Counted from the first letter of the stretch, positions 17,413 through 24,571 are shown. The stretch: DNA of 32,039 nt from an uncultured Ruminococcus sp. (GCA_947178575.1 CAMWYX010000021.1:1-32039); one strand, 5' to 3'. Numbers and translations are program-made. Notes: generated by a model from the letters alone, not told the origin.

Positions 17413-17713
17413 GATTTTGATTTTTCAGCCATATTCTCAGCGGACTTTCTTCCGATTCTGAATCATCGCCGTTTAATCTTTCAAGTATCTTGATTATATT
17501 TGTGTACTGTTGCAGAAGTTCCTTGTACTGTTTTGATGCCGGCGTTGATTTCTGAATTTCCGGATTTGAGGGGTGAATTTTGATAAACGGCAGTTTCCTG
17601 AGTTCTGCAAGCTGATTTTCAAGAAACAGAAATTCATCAATCAACGATTCAAGAAGCTGTCTGTCATCTTTGTTTCTGCAAAGATATTTAATCAGATTTT
17701 CACGTCTTGTCAT
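17393..17713 (-). CDS. terS: Terminase small subunit (P27-like)
   Basis: A 106-aa DNA-recognition subunit. The central NPEIQKSTPASKQYKELLQQ helix and the C-terminal PLRIWLKN ending are characteristic of the P27-like small terminases of Firmicutes phages. The first half is a long helix suitable for oligomerisation. ATG with AAAGGAG 8 bases upstream. It lies between the HNH protein and the large subunit, exactly where cos-type phages place it. Confidence 0.88.
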   Translation of the reverse strand: MTRRENLIKYLCRNKDDRQLLESLIDEFLFLENQLAELRKLPFIKIHPSNPEIQKSTPASKQYKELLQQYTNIIKILERLNGDDSESEESPLRIWLKNQNHADKRT

Positions 17714-17870
17714 TGTGTCAGCTCCTTTTGTTATTTATGTTAATATGTGTGACTTTTTCAGAAATTCCGGTTTTTTGATTCCGGAAATCTCATTTTTTGA
17801 CTTTCTCCGAATGGGAGGCACTCTCCAACAGTTCCCTTGAAAAAAATTTCAGAGCTGACGTGGGGGGGAT
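17714..17870. other. Intergenic region between HNH gene and terS, candidate cos site
   Basis: About 135 bases without a gene, with a weak TTCCGG/CCGGAA hairpin around 17768-17784, an AAAAAAATTTC stretch and a run of seven G (17862-17868) overlapping the end of the HNH gene. HNH proteins next to the small terminase are used by several cos phages to cut cos, and GC-run motifs flanked by A/T tracts occur at cos ends. This is positional inference only; no cohesive end can be read directly. Confidence 0.25.
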
Positions 17871-18550
17871 TTGCCGGACTTCCGCCACCAGTCGTCGATG
17901 AATTTTTTCCATTCCGAAAAGTTTCTGCCGTCCCTGACAGCTTTCAGCCGTGCGATACATTCATCATACGCACATTCAATGAATATCTCACGAGCTCCGA
18001 CGGAAGCAATCAGTCTTTCACGTTCACCGCTGAGAGGATAACCGCCGGTTATGTACGCATTATTCCAGTTGCCACGCCTGTACTTCACCATATCAATCAG
18101 CGTGTCACGGATTCCGAAAACATTGCTTTTAAGCCTGTCCGGCTTGATGTATCTTTCACAACCGCTGACACACTGCCATATATTATCGGTATCAACAATC
18201 AAATCCCCGAATCCGGCGGATTCCTTTACATACGTTGATTTTCCGCTGAGAGGACTTCCCCACACAAGATATACCTGTTTCTGTACGTGTCCCAGTTTGT
18301 TGTGAATCCTGTTATGGCATACGTGATGTACAAGCATGATATTATCCGGATTAAGCGATATTTCCGCATTATTCACATTGTTTTCGGTAAGATGTATTCT
18401 GTGATGACCTATACAGTCATATTTGCGGACAATCGGCTTTCCGCAGTGTTCACATATGATTTCGCCGTTTTCGTTCAGTCTTTCGGATTTGATAACCTGC
18501 ATAAGACTGACCCACTGTTTAGACTGATAGAATGAGGATAAATTAATCAT
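17849..18550 (-). CDS. HNH endonuclease fused to a P-loop kinase-like domain
   Basis: A 233-aa two-domain protein. The N-terminal HNH domain has Cys33-x-x-Cys36, His49-His50, NPDN (67-70) and C-H-N-R-I-H (78-83), enough to bind zinc and form the nuclease site. The C-terminal domain begins with a Walker A loop GSPLSGKST (98-106), then VDTDN (119-123) as a kinase-type acidic motif, resembling polynucleotide-kinase/AAA_33 P-loop proteins. Next to terS, the HNH part probably helps terminase cut DNA; the kinase may process ends. Substrate is unknown. It overlaps the upstream gene by 8 bases. Confidence 0.85.
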   Translation of the reverse strand: MINLSSFYQSKQWVSLMQVIKSERLNENGEIICEHCGKPIVRKYDCIGHHRIHLTENNVNNAEISLNPDNIMLVHHVCHNRIHNKLGHVQKQVYLVWGSPLSGKSTYVKESAGFGDLIVDTDNIWQCVSGCERYIKPDRLKSNVFGIRDTLIDMVKYRRGNWNNAYITGGYPLSGERERLIASVGAREIFIECAYDECIARLKAVRDGRNFSEWKKFIDDWWRKSGKSPPRQL

Positions 18551-19235
18551 CTAAGATATATAACCCTCCTGCTATCATGTAATACGTTCTGCCATTGAGT
18601 TTGACTATTGCATTTGATTCAACAACATTGCTGTATCTCGGAATAAATACATGAGGGCAATAACAATAGCTGTTTTTTGTGGTAGCACTGCATAACACTG
18701 TTTTGACTGCACCTGTATTCAGGGAATAACTTTCGTAATAAATATTCGGGTCTCCTGCCGATGAAACATTGTAACTTACAGTATTTACACCCGATGCGTA
18801 TTTCAGATTTACAATTCCCTTTTCTTCTGCTCCTGTGATAACATTATGGTGTCTGGTCAATACAAATCTCAGCTGAGTCGATGTCCTCAACTCTGAACGT
18901 GGAATCCCGTTCGGGTCTTGTGTTTTCTCTATCATAACTGCCAGACTTGACGCTGTTTTGCAGATAATAATTCCTATGTATGGATATGTATCGGCTGGCG
19001 ATATTTCTTGTTTTACTGAACCGGTCGCAATACTATGATACATTGTATTTCCTGTAGTATATCCGAATGTCAGAACGGCATTTCCGTAAATATAGGTAAT
19101 ACTTTCAGAAGCATAAGGACTGTTGTCAGTATTTTCGCTTATGTCGTCCCAGTCTGCAATATCGTCAAAAATTTCTCTTAACTGACTGATAGTATTTCTT
19201 TGATATGTATAAATACTGTATGATTTAATCTGCAT
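18543..19235 (-). CDS. Unrecognised protein in the fibre cluster
   Basis: A 230-aa, strand-rich, low-charge protein (many Tyr, Ser and Thr; motifs such as YIYGNAVLTFGYTTGNTMYH and YIGIIICKTASSLAVMIEK). No known domain was recognised and no signal peptide is seen. It lies in an operon after the CW-repeat fibre and the 53-aa gene, so a tail-tip or fibre accessory role is plausible. ATG at 19235 has GGGAG 8 bases upstream and overlaps the preceding small gene by 11 bases. Upstream codons to 19265 lack a site. Confidence 0.75.
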   Translation of the reverse strand: MQIKSYSIYTYQRNTISQLREIFDDIADWDDISENTDNSPYASESITYIYGNAVLTFGYTTGNTMYHSIATGSVKQEISPADTYPYIGIIICKTASSLAVMIEKTQDPNGIPRSELRTSTQLRFVLTRHHNVITGAEEKGIVNLKYASGVNTVSYNVSSAGDPNIYYESYSLNTGAVKTVLCSATTKNSYCYCPHVFIPRYSNVVESNAIVKLNGRTYYMIAGGLYILDD

Positions 19236-19386
19236 TATTGTTTTCTCCCTCTGATATTTCCACAACTCCTATTTCATATATATCAACGCCGGATATATAT
19301 ATTTCCGGAATACCTGCCGGAATATATATTTCATTGATACTGCCGACAATTCCGAACCATATTTCATTACTGTTGATTATTGCCAT
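19225..19386 (-). CDS. 53-aa repeat-containing small protein
   Basis: A short gene whose ATG (19386) follows the upstream TAG by two bases and has AGAGGTG at a good distance. The product is a string of near repeats of the form E-I-Y-I-(P/S)-x-G (IPAGIPEIYISGVDIYEIG), with alternating hydrophobic residues as in a small beta-solenoid or sheet stack, and an acidic Asn-rich end. It is coupled by an 11-base overlap to the 230-aa gene. Its position between two fibre-cluster genes suggests it joins or chaperones them. I know of no named family. Confidence 0.7.
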   Translation of the reverse strand: MAIINSNEIWFGIVGSINEIYIPAGIPEIYISGVDIYEIGVVEISEGENNNAD

Positions 19387-19388
19387 TA

Positions 19389-20174
19389 CTAAACACCTCT
19401 TGGTATGGAATCTTCAAGTTCCGTGAGACGTTTGTCAATACTGATGAACATTGATTTCACTTCTGCTTTTGTGTAGAACTCCACAGCAGTGGCAACGCCC
19501 TTGTCGTCGAAACGATACAGCTTTTCGTCAATAAATTCACAACGTGAAACATATTTTCCGTCTTTGAGGGAAATATAATATTTTTCGTCCGAATAATCAA
19601 CCCAGCCGATTTTAATCTGTCCGGTATCCAAATCATAAAAATATCTTTTTCCGAAAACAGTCTGCCAGCCGGTTCGGAGCGTTCCGTTTGAGGCGAATAA
19701 AAACGGCGTGCGGTTGATATACCGTTCTCCCGTCATTCTGTTGCCTACGTCATCAAGATAATAGAATCCTGATTCATCGGATAAAAAATCTACTGCCGAC
19801 GGCTGATTGTTCAGATACTGCCAGCATCTCAGAGCCATATCAAGAACCGACTGTATAAATCCTTCAAGATATTTGTTTTTACTTTCCAAATCAGATATAT
19901 TATTTTTTGTTTCTGCAAGACTTGTATCATCGGTCTTTATATACAGAACGTTGTTTTCTTTCGGATTGACCGAATTATATTCCGCAGTCGTTCCGACCCA
20001 GAACCGCAAAGGCTGATTTTTGTTAATCTCTTTCAGAACAGAAACAGCTCCCCAGTTCACATTGTTAATTTCACCGTTCCCGACAGCCTGAGAAATGATA
20101 TTTAAAATCTGCTCTTTCGTGAATATTTCGTCCAGACAGTAATTTTTATATTTTGCGTAAATTTTTTCGTCCAC
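19389..20174 (-). CDS. Tail fibre-like protein with cell-wall-binding repeats
   Basis: A 261-aa protein. Residues 1-130 form a helical/strand stem (with GTTAEYNSVNPKENNVLYI around 60-80). Residues about 135-220 carry glucan/choline-binding-type repeats: SGFYYLDDVGNRMTG, NGTLRTGWQTVFGKRYFYD, TGQIKIGWVDYSDEKYY, each with the G-W and Tyr pattern of CW_binding repeats. A short coiled coil ends it. The start is GTG with GAGGTG 5 bases before. It likely binds wall polysaccharide during adsorption, though a lysis role is also possible, because these repeats also occur in endolysins. Confidence 0.8.
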   Translation of the reverse strand: MDEKIYAKYKNYCLDEIFTKEQILNIISQAVGNGEINNVNWGAVSVLKEINKNQPLRFWVGTTAEYNSVNPKENNVLYIKTDDTSLAETKNNISDLESKNKYLEGFIQSVLDMALRCWQYLNNQPSAVDFLSDESGFYYLDDVGNRMTGERYINRTPFLFASNGTLRTGWQTVFGKRYFYDLDTGQIKIGWVDYSDEKYYISLKDGKYVSRCEFIDEKLYRFDDKGVATAVEFYTKAEVKSMFISIDKRLTELEDSIPRGV

Positions 20175-20183
20175 AGAATCACC

Positions 20184-20507
20184 TCACCAGTTATTATTTT
20201 CAATCTGTTTTTCACGGAGTTTCAATTCTTTCTTTTTCAGTGCGATTTCCATTTGTCTGGGAGATTCGCCGACAAGTTCCAGCATCATCTCCAACGCTTT
20301 TAAGTCGCCAGAGCAAGCTTTTTCTTCAAGTGCATCAAGTATCATGTCAATCAGTTCAGGATTATCCCTGATACGTTTTTTCATAGCACCCCGAAAGTTT
20401 CGTGAAATGCCGGAAGCAATTCCGCCTTTTCTTCCATTCTCGACCGCTTCACGACCGCTTCGGAATTGAGTATCAGGATTTCCTTTTTTTAAGTTCTCAT
20501 TCTTCAC
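20184..20507 (-). CDS. Small KGG-type basic phage protein
   Basis: A 107-aa basic protein. The N-terminus has GREAVENGRKGGIASGISRN, a Gly/Lys motif common in many phage and plasmid proteins near DNA-handling genes. Long helices follow. Start GTG (20507) with AGGTGG upstream. I cannot prove a function; a nucleic-acid-binding or terminase-associated role is a guess from composition. Confidence 0.7.
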   Translation of the reverse strand: MKNENLKKGNPDTQFRSGREAVENGRKGGIASGISRNFRGAMKKRIRDNPELIDMILDALEEKACSGDLKALEMMLELVGESPRQMEIALKKKELKLREKQIENNNW

Positions 20508-20538
20508 TTCACCACCTCTGACGAATTATTTTATTTAA

Positions 20539-21045
20539 TTATTTTTCTGTGACAGTTCCGGAATAAGTCACGCCGTCAATAATTAGCGTAATATTTTTGG
20601 ACTTTTCAGACATTGCCGGATAAACATCTGATTTACTGAGATTATAATATTTATAGAAATCTCCGGTCACGGAATATGCGGAAGTTACAACCTCGTCGCC
20701 TTTCCAGAAATTCGATGTACGTGTATCAACGTGAGTAGCGGTGTATGTACTGTCAATGTTTGCAATACCGCCGAATCCCAAATCCTGAGCCACGCATGAT
20801 ACTTTCTTTGAACTTATTTTGTTATTATTTTTATCGTAGCAGATTATATCCGCCGCACAGCCGTTGACGTGCTGACCTGTTCCAGAACCTCCCACATTTT
20901 TATCATGGGCAGAACAGCGATAACCAGAATTGATGATTATTTCCGAGCAGTTCAGAGCCTTGTGAAGCTGTTCAAGCTTATTCACAAGGTCTGAATCAAG
21001 CTTGGTATCGTGATTTCCTCCGCATTTACAACGAAATTCATTCAC
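20539..21045 (-). CDS. M15-family zinc peptidase (endolysin-like, D-Ala-D-Ala carboxypeptidase fold)
   Basis: A 168-aa protein with the M15 zinc site complete: NSGYRCSAHD (39-48), His59 and Asp66 in GQHVNGCAAD, and His105 in THVDTR. It would cleave peptidoglycan stem peptides and act as the lysis enzyme. The C-terminus carries a separate about 55-residue module (FWKGDEVVTSAYSVTGDFYK onward) shared with the remnant at 1.1 kb. Start is GTG at 21045, in a GTGA overlap with the restored holin frame, but no clear binding site is seen. The reading frame stays open upstream (SKITEHFS) without ATG, so an original start may be lost. Confidence 0.85.
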   Translation of the reverse strand: MNEFRCKCGGNHDTKLDSDLVNKLEQLHKALNCSEIIINSGYRCSAHDKNVGGSGTGQHVNGCAADIICYDKNNNKISSKKVSCVAQDLGFGGIANIDSTYTATHVDTRTSNFWKGDEVVTSAYSVTGDFYKYYNLSKSDVYPAMSEKSKNITLIIDGVTYSGTVTEK

Positions 21046-21276
21046 GCTGAAATGTTCAGTGATTTTTGATGTATCAGTTGATTTGTATGTCTCTTAGAAT
21101 TTTTAGCATACCGTATACCGAAATAGAACGCTATAACGGTCGTGAATATCGTTTGAAACTGTTCTGATGTATAATTTTATACCCCTTAACGTCTGAACGG
21201 CGAAAACAGCCGTTAGAATCAATGTCACAAGCGATTTCACATCAATCAGCTTTGCGATTTTGTCCTTAATTTTCAT
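21042..21276 (-). pseudogene. Second holin, split by a one-base frameshift
   Basis: From ATG at 21276 (site GGAGG, 11-base overlap with the XhlA-like gene) the frame gives 57 residues: one hydrophobic helix (VTLILTAVFAV) then unrelated residues to TAA at 21103. Skipping one A in the AAAA run (plus 21175-21178) restores the frame SEQFQTIFTTVIAFYFG onward, which is very typical of the C-terminal half of small phage holins, and ends with TGA at 21042, overlapping the peptidase start. An indel, a sequencing error or a +1 frameshift is each possible. No strong slippery signal is seen. Confidence 0.75.
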
Positions 21277-21505
21277 GCTCTAAATCCTCCAGCCTGTGGT
21301 TAATGACTTTGATTTTTTCGTCGGCTACTTCCATTCGTTCCTCGAGCTTAAAAGTCCTCTCAATAAGATTGTTGTATTTTTCCTGTTTCTTTTCAAGCTG
21401 TCCTATGCGGTAATTCGTCATTTTGGAGCTTACAACAATACCGCCTAAACTGCCTCCGAGCGTACCGATAAGCGAGATAAGAGCGATTACTATTTCTGTG
21501 TTCAT
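21266..21505 (-). CDS. XhlA-like membrane-anchored coiled-coil protein
   Basis: A 79-aa protein: a single N-terminal transmembrane helix (IVIALISLIGTLGGSLGGIVV, residues 5-25) and then a coiled coil rich in Glu and Lys (RIGQLEKKQEKYNNLIERTF on). Such proteins precede holin and endolysin genes, as XhlA does in Bacillus PBSX. ATG at 21505 has GAGGTGG 9-10 bases upstream; a longer reading from 21535 has none. Overlap with the next gene is 11 bases, which supports a lysis cassette. Confidence 0.8.
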   Translation of the reverse strand: MNTEIVIALISLIGTLGGSLGGIVVSSKMTNYRIGQLEKKQEKYNNLIERTFKLEERMEVADEKIKVINHRLEDLEHEN

Positions 21506-21536
21506 TATATAACACCACCTCTTATGAACACTCAAT

Positions 21537-22568
21537 TTATGTTAGCATACTAAATTTCCTCCAACTTGACCATGTTTCGCCTTTGTTTGAACTGGTGCGA
21601 ATAAACACCCCTGCGTATGTTGAACTATTAAAAACATTCGCATCTACGCCTGCAATTGCGACCTGAGCAATATAGGTAAAAGTATTTGTATTAGGACCGA
21701 TATAAAAAGGACGAAATACCAATAGAATACCGTTGGTTTCTGGTCCGGGTCTATTGGCAGGACTATTTGTATACATATACTGTCCTGTTTGCGTTATATA
21801 ATTAAAGTTATTGCGGTTAATATCATCTAAACTCCCCGATATTAAATCACCACTCGTGAGAGTGCCATGAAATTTCATAGTGATACTGGATATTGTGTTT
21901 CTATTACTCTCCGCCTGACTTTTAACTTTTGATATTTCGTTTTTAATATCAGCGTCGTCATAATTCTCTAAATTGTCAAGTTTAGTTTTATAACTACTTG
22001 TAAAATCATTTTCTGAAAGTCCTTTACCTACGATTTTATCAACCTTGGCATTAACCATACTATTAATTTGTGTTGTAACGTATACTGCTGATAGTGGTGC
22101 TGCCTCATCAACCTTTGACTTGTATTCATCTGTAAAGTCATTTGTTGAAAGTCCTTTTCCTGCAATTTTATCAATTTTATCTCCGAGAGTGGTATTAATT
22201 GCAGAAATATCAGATTTTATCTTTGTATCGTCGTAATTATTCAGGTTATCCAGTTTGTCTTTGTAAGATTTAGTAAAATCATTAGTCGAAAGTCCCTTAC
22301 CTGTTACCTTATCGACTTTATCAGATATTGCTGAAGTATTGGCTGATATGGCACTGTTCATAGCCGCTGCCGAATCCTCATGATTTGTTATCCAGTCGGA
22401 TAATTCTTTCAGTGTATCAAAATCTTCCGGAGCATTTGCGATTATTTCAGCGATTTTTTCTGTTATTTTTTGAAGTACTTCCGCTTTGGAATAATAGTCT
22501 GATAAATCGACAGATGATCCGCCATTTGAAGACAATATAGCTGCCAAATAAATATCATGCAAATTCAT
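21537..22568 (-). CDS. Tail fibre protein with GKGLS repeats
   Basis: A 343-aa fibre. The N-terminus has SDYYSKAEVLQKI and FDTLKELSDWI, a trimeric-fibre leader frequent in gut phages. Three repeats follow, each of the form KVDKxxGKGLSxNDFTxxYK (near residues 85, 130 and 175). A coiled segment leads to a C-terminal domain with ITQTGQYMYTNSPANRP and SSNKGETWSSWRKFS, typical of the pyocin-knob-like/phage receptor-binding ends. ATG at 22568 (GGGGAGG upstream). ATGA overlap with the previous small gene. Binds the host surface by inference. Confidence 0.9.
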   Translation of the reverse strand: MNLHDIYLAAILSSNGGSSVDLSDYYSKAEVLQKITEKIAEIIANAPEDFDTLKELSDWITNHEDSAAAMNSAISANTSAISDKVDKVTGKGLSTNDFTKSYKDKLDNLNNYDDTKIKSDISAINTTLGDKIDKIAGKGLSTNDFTDEYKSKVDEAAPLSAVYVTTQINSMVNAKVDKIVGKGLSENDFTSSYKTKLDNLENYDDADIKNEISKVKSQAESNRNTISSITMKFHGTLTSGDLISGSLDDINRNNFNYITQTGQYMYTNSPANRPGPETNGILLVFRPFYIGPNTNTFTYIAQVAIAGVDANVFNSSTYAGVFIRTSSNKGETWSSWRKFSMLT

Positions 22569-22795
22569 TTTGTCGCCTCCCCGTTGATATACCACTTGCC
22601 GTCTCCGGCGAGAACTGCAATTTTATTTTCGGTAACAATAAGTGCCAGTGAACCCTGCCGGAGCGAATAACCCTCAATATCATCAACAGCCGGAAGCTCG
22701 TCCAGAGTATCAACAAAAATTTCAGCGATAATACTGCTTCTTCCGCCGATATTATGTGCATATGAAACAAACTCAATTTTATTGAGATAAAGCAT
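22565..22795 (-). CDS. Small conserved protein of the fibre cluster
   Basis: A 76-aa, strand-rich protein (FVSYAHNIGGRSSIIAEIFV, EELPAVD-like middle, SLALIVTENKIAVLAGDGKW, GEATK end). This family occurs before tail fibre genes in Clostridia phages and may serve as a tail-tip adaptor. It overlaps the fibre gene by 4 bases and has GGGAGG before its ATG. No enzyme motif is visible. Confidence 0.75.
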   Translation of the reverse strand: MLYLNKIEFVSYAHNIGGRSSIIAEIFVDTLDELPAVDDIEGYSLRQGSLALIVTENKIAVLAGDGKWYINGEATK

Positions 22796-23172
22796 TATTT
22801 ATCCTCCCTGTTGAAATTTTTAAGACGTTTCACGATTTTCAAAGCCCACTGTGCATCGGGATTTATTTCGGCATAATTTTCAAACAGACTTACAACTTCC
22901 ATAATTGTTATGTATATGAATACCGCAATTGCCGTGGCTTTTCCGGCGACTGCCGAAAGTTCAGAGGCTTCGTAATACTTTCCGAGTGCGTTTATGCCAA
23001 TGTCAAGACCGCACGTTGCTGTCATAACTATAATTTCCCCGAGCTTGTTCAGACCGCCTTTTCTCATCTTTGAACTGCTTATATCGTTATTGCAGTAAGC
23101 CTTGATAATACCCGTAAGATAATCCGCACCTGCAAGCCCGATTATTATCAGAAGCATAATTATATAATTCAT
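22795..23172 (-). CDS. Phage holin, holin_4/toxin-secretion family
   Basis: A 125-aa membrane protein with three hydrophobic stretches (about 4-24, 48-64 and 76-98), the characteristic ADYLTGIIKAY after the first helix, and KMRKGGLNKLGEI before the second. This pattern is usual in the phage_holin_4 family, which forms pores that release or activate the endolysin. The C-terminus is charged and cytoplasmic. ATG preceded by GAGGTG. It starts the host-interaction/lysis block. Confidence 0.9.
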   Translation of the reverse strand: MNYIIMLLIIIGLAGADYLTGIIKAYCNNDISSSKMRKGGLNKLGEIIVMTATCGLDIGINALGKYYEASELSAVAGKATAIAVFIYITIMEVVSLFENYAEINPDAQWALKIVKRLKNFNREDK

Positions 23173-23220
23173 TTTTTCACCTCAAATCACTAAAACAGAA
23201 AAGAAATTTTTGTGATTCCG

Positions 23221-23556
23221 CTATGTCATATCCGGAGAATTTAGAATTTCTTCACCGCATTTTTTCAAACGTGAATTAAGCTTTTTTTGTAGTGTAAGTA
23301 TTTTTTTCAGTTCGTTCTGGAGTTTCTGAGAAGTTCCGGCAGGAACTACTTTTTCACGGCTTTCTGCGATTTTATCCAGTATAGTCAGACGTTTTTTAAT
23401 CAACCTGCGCATTTCGGTATCAGTGGTGCAGACATGATATTTTGCCTTGCAGGCAGGACATTCCAAATATTGTACGATAATATCGCCTTTATGTATTTCG
23501 CTTAATGAAATATCAAAATTATGTCCGCACTTGTCGCAATATACGAATTTATTCAT
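23221..23556 (-). CDS. Zinc-ribbon coiled-coil protein
   Basis: A 111-aa protein: N-terminal zinc ribbon with Cys8-x-x-Cys11 (YCDKCG) and Cys33-x-x-Cys36 (LECPACKAKYHVC), then a long basic coiled coil (residues 45-100). Frequent in Clostridia phages at the start of the late region. Its role is unknown. It is the first gene after the terminator and candidate late promoter, with a GAGGTAAG site before its ATG. Confidence 0.8.
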   Translation of the reverse strand: MNKFVYCDKCGHNFDISLSEIHKGDIIVQYLECPACKAKYHVCTTDTEMRRLIKKRLTILDKIAESREKVVPAGTSQKLQNELKKILTLQKKLNSRLKKCGEEILNSPDMT

Positions 23557-23580
23557 TATTCTTACCTCAATTCAAATATC

Positions 23581-23629
23581 AAAATAAAAAGGAGACACTG
23601 GAAAAGCGTGAAAGCGTTCCAGTATCTCC
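23581..23629 (-). terminator. Intrinsic terminator ending the early operon
   Basis: On the minus strand GGAGATACTGGAA pairs with TTCCAGTGTCTCC (23617-23629 and 23591-23603), 13 pairs including one U-G, with a 13-base loop, followed by TTTTTATTTT (23590-23581). The U-G pair becomes a C-A mismatch in a plus-strand RNA, so the hairpin is shaped for leftward transcripts. It sits between the late-regulator gene and the first late gene. Confidence 0.88.
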
Positions 23630-23670
23630 AGTATAACATATATAATCGTAACTTGTGTAACATTCGTAAC
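23630..23670 (-). promoter_or_regulatory. Candidate activator-dependent late promoter with three 9-bp-spaced boxes
   Basis: Three GTAAC pentamers (plus strand) start at 23648, 23657 and 23666, exactly 9 bases apart. Ahead of them in the minus direction is TGTTATACT, an extended -10 (TATACT at 23635-23630). No good -35 hexamer exists at 17 bases, and the boxes occupy its place. This fits an activated promoter for late genes. The regulator gene just upstream (23687-24019) is the obvious candidate partner. Confidence 0.5.
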
Positions 23671-23686
23671 ATTTTGGGAAAAATTT

Positions 23687-24019
23687 TTATATATTTTTCT
23701 CCAAATATCTTTTTACCGCCATTTTTATAGCTCCCTCGGTGCAGCCATTCCCGATTTTACAGGCAACGTCTTCCCAGTCAGGGATTTTATTGTTTTCGTC
23801 AAGAGAATCTATACAATATATTTTTATTGCTCTGCGAACCTTGTATTCTGAAATGCTGTTCACAAAACGGATTATAGATTCTGTCTTGTCTCGGAGTTCT
23901 TTTTTTCGGTACAGGAGACCGACTGTAGATTCTTCGGTTTTACTGCTTTTCAGTTTCTTGTCTATCTCGTTGAGTTCCGAACAGTAAAGACGATATTTTT
24001 TCAGTTCATCGAGGGTCAT
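23687..24019 (-). CDS. Late transcription regulator, ArpU/RinA-like (sigma region 4-like)
   Basis: A 110-aa protein: N-terminal coiled coil (YRLYCSELNEIDKKLKSSK) and C-terminal helix-turn-helix (IPDWEDVACKIGNGCTEGAI, then KMAVKRYLEK), the layout of phage late regulators related to sigma region 4. Placed last in the early operon and directly before the late genes, it most likely switches on packaging, structural and lysis genes. ATG at 24019 with AAAGG 7 bases upstream; a start at 24034 is also possible. Confidence 0.8.
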   Translation of the reverse strand: MTLDELKKYRLYCSELNEIDKKLKSSKTEESTVGLLYRKKELRDKTESIIRFVNSISEYKVRRAIKIYCIDSLDENNKIPDWEDVACKIGNGCTEGAIKMAVKRYLEKNI

Positions 24020-24082
24020 TGTTTTTCCTTTCATTATCCGCATCACAATCATTAATAAAATAGATTCTTTTTTGTTCCTTAA

Positions 24083-24499
24083 TCAAATCTTAATTCCTCC
24101 ATTGTGGATATTGCCGATAATTTTTGCGCCACAAGCATAAGCAGTAAAGAGCCTGAAAAAATCTTTATCTTCTTCATTATCGGATTTTGAGCAGTCAACA
24201 TCATAACTTCCCGAACGCCAACAAACAACCCCTTTATGTTGCGTATCCCAACAATCAGCAAATGAAACTATATCGCCCTCGAAAATCTTCACGCCGTTCT
24301 TGTCGGTCATGCCTGTGAACTGTCCGACAGTTTCAGGGATAACTTCGTGCCATTCTCCGCCAAAAAGTTTCGAAGGGCTTTCGCTGATAACCGGTGCAAC
24401 GTGATAATTACCGCCACTGCTGACTGTATCAACCGAATAAAATCCCTCGAACCATTCGCCGTTGTCTTTTCTCTTGCCTCTGAACAAAATTTCTCTCAT
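24083..24499 (-). CDS. YopX family protein
   Basis: A 138-aa protein with the YopX hallmarks: MREILFRGKRKDNGEWFEG at the start, VGQFTGMTDKNGVKIFEGDI in the middle and IIGNIHNGG near the end. These proteins are common in the early region of Firmicutes phages; structures show beta-barrel folds but no defined activity. ATG at 24499 has AAAGGA 9 bases upstream. Not essential to core replication as far as known. Confidence 0.93.
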   Translation of the reverse strand: MREILFRGKRKDNGEWFEGFYSVDTVSSGGNYHVAPVISESPSKLFGGEWHEVIPETVGQFTGMTDKNGVKIFEGDIVSFADCWDTQHKGVVCWRSGSYDVDCSKSDNEEDKDFFRLFTAYACGAKIIGNIHNGGIKI

Positions 24500-24517
24500 T
24501 TTAATCAATCCTTTCTT

Positions 24518-24554
24518 AACCGCCCTGAATGCATTTCAAGGCGGTTTTGTTTTT
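24518..24554 (+). terminator. 7-bp hairpin after rusA, T-tract on plus side
   Basis: AACCGCC (24518-24524) pairs with GGCGGTT (24540-24546), and TGAA/TTCA pair inside. The plus strand continues TTGTTTTT, while the minus strand continues AAGAAAGG, which is the binding site of the YopX gene. It faces plus-strand transcription or serves as a 3' hairpin of the RusA message and a leader hairpin of YopX. Confidence 0.6.
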
Positions 24555-24571
24555 CGATAGTGAATTTATAC

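Noticed and set aside
23173..23220. Hairpin AATCAC/GTGATT before the holin
   Set aside because: Only six pairs with a very long loop and no T-run.
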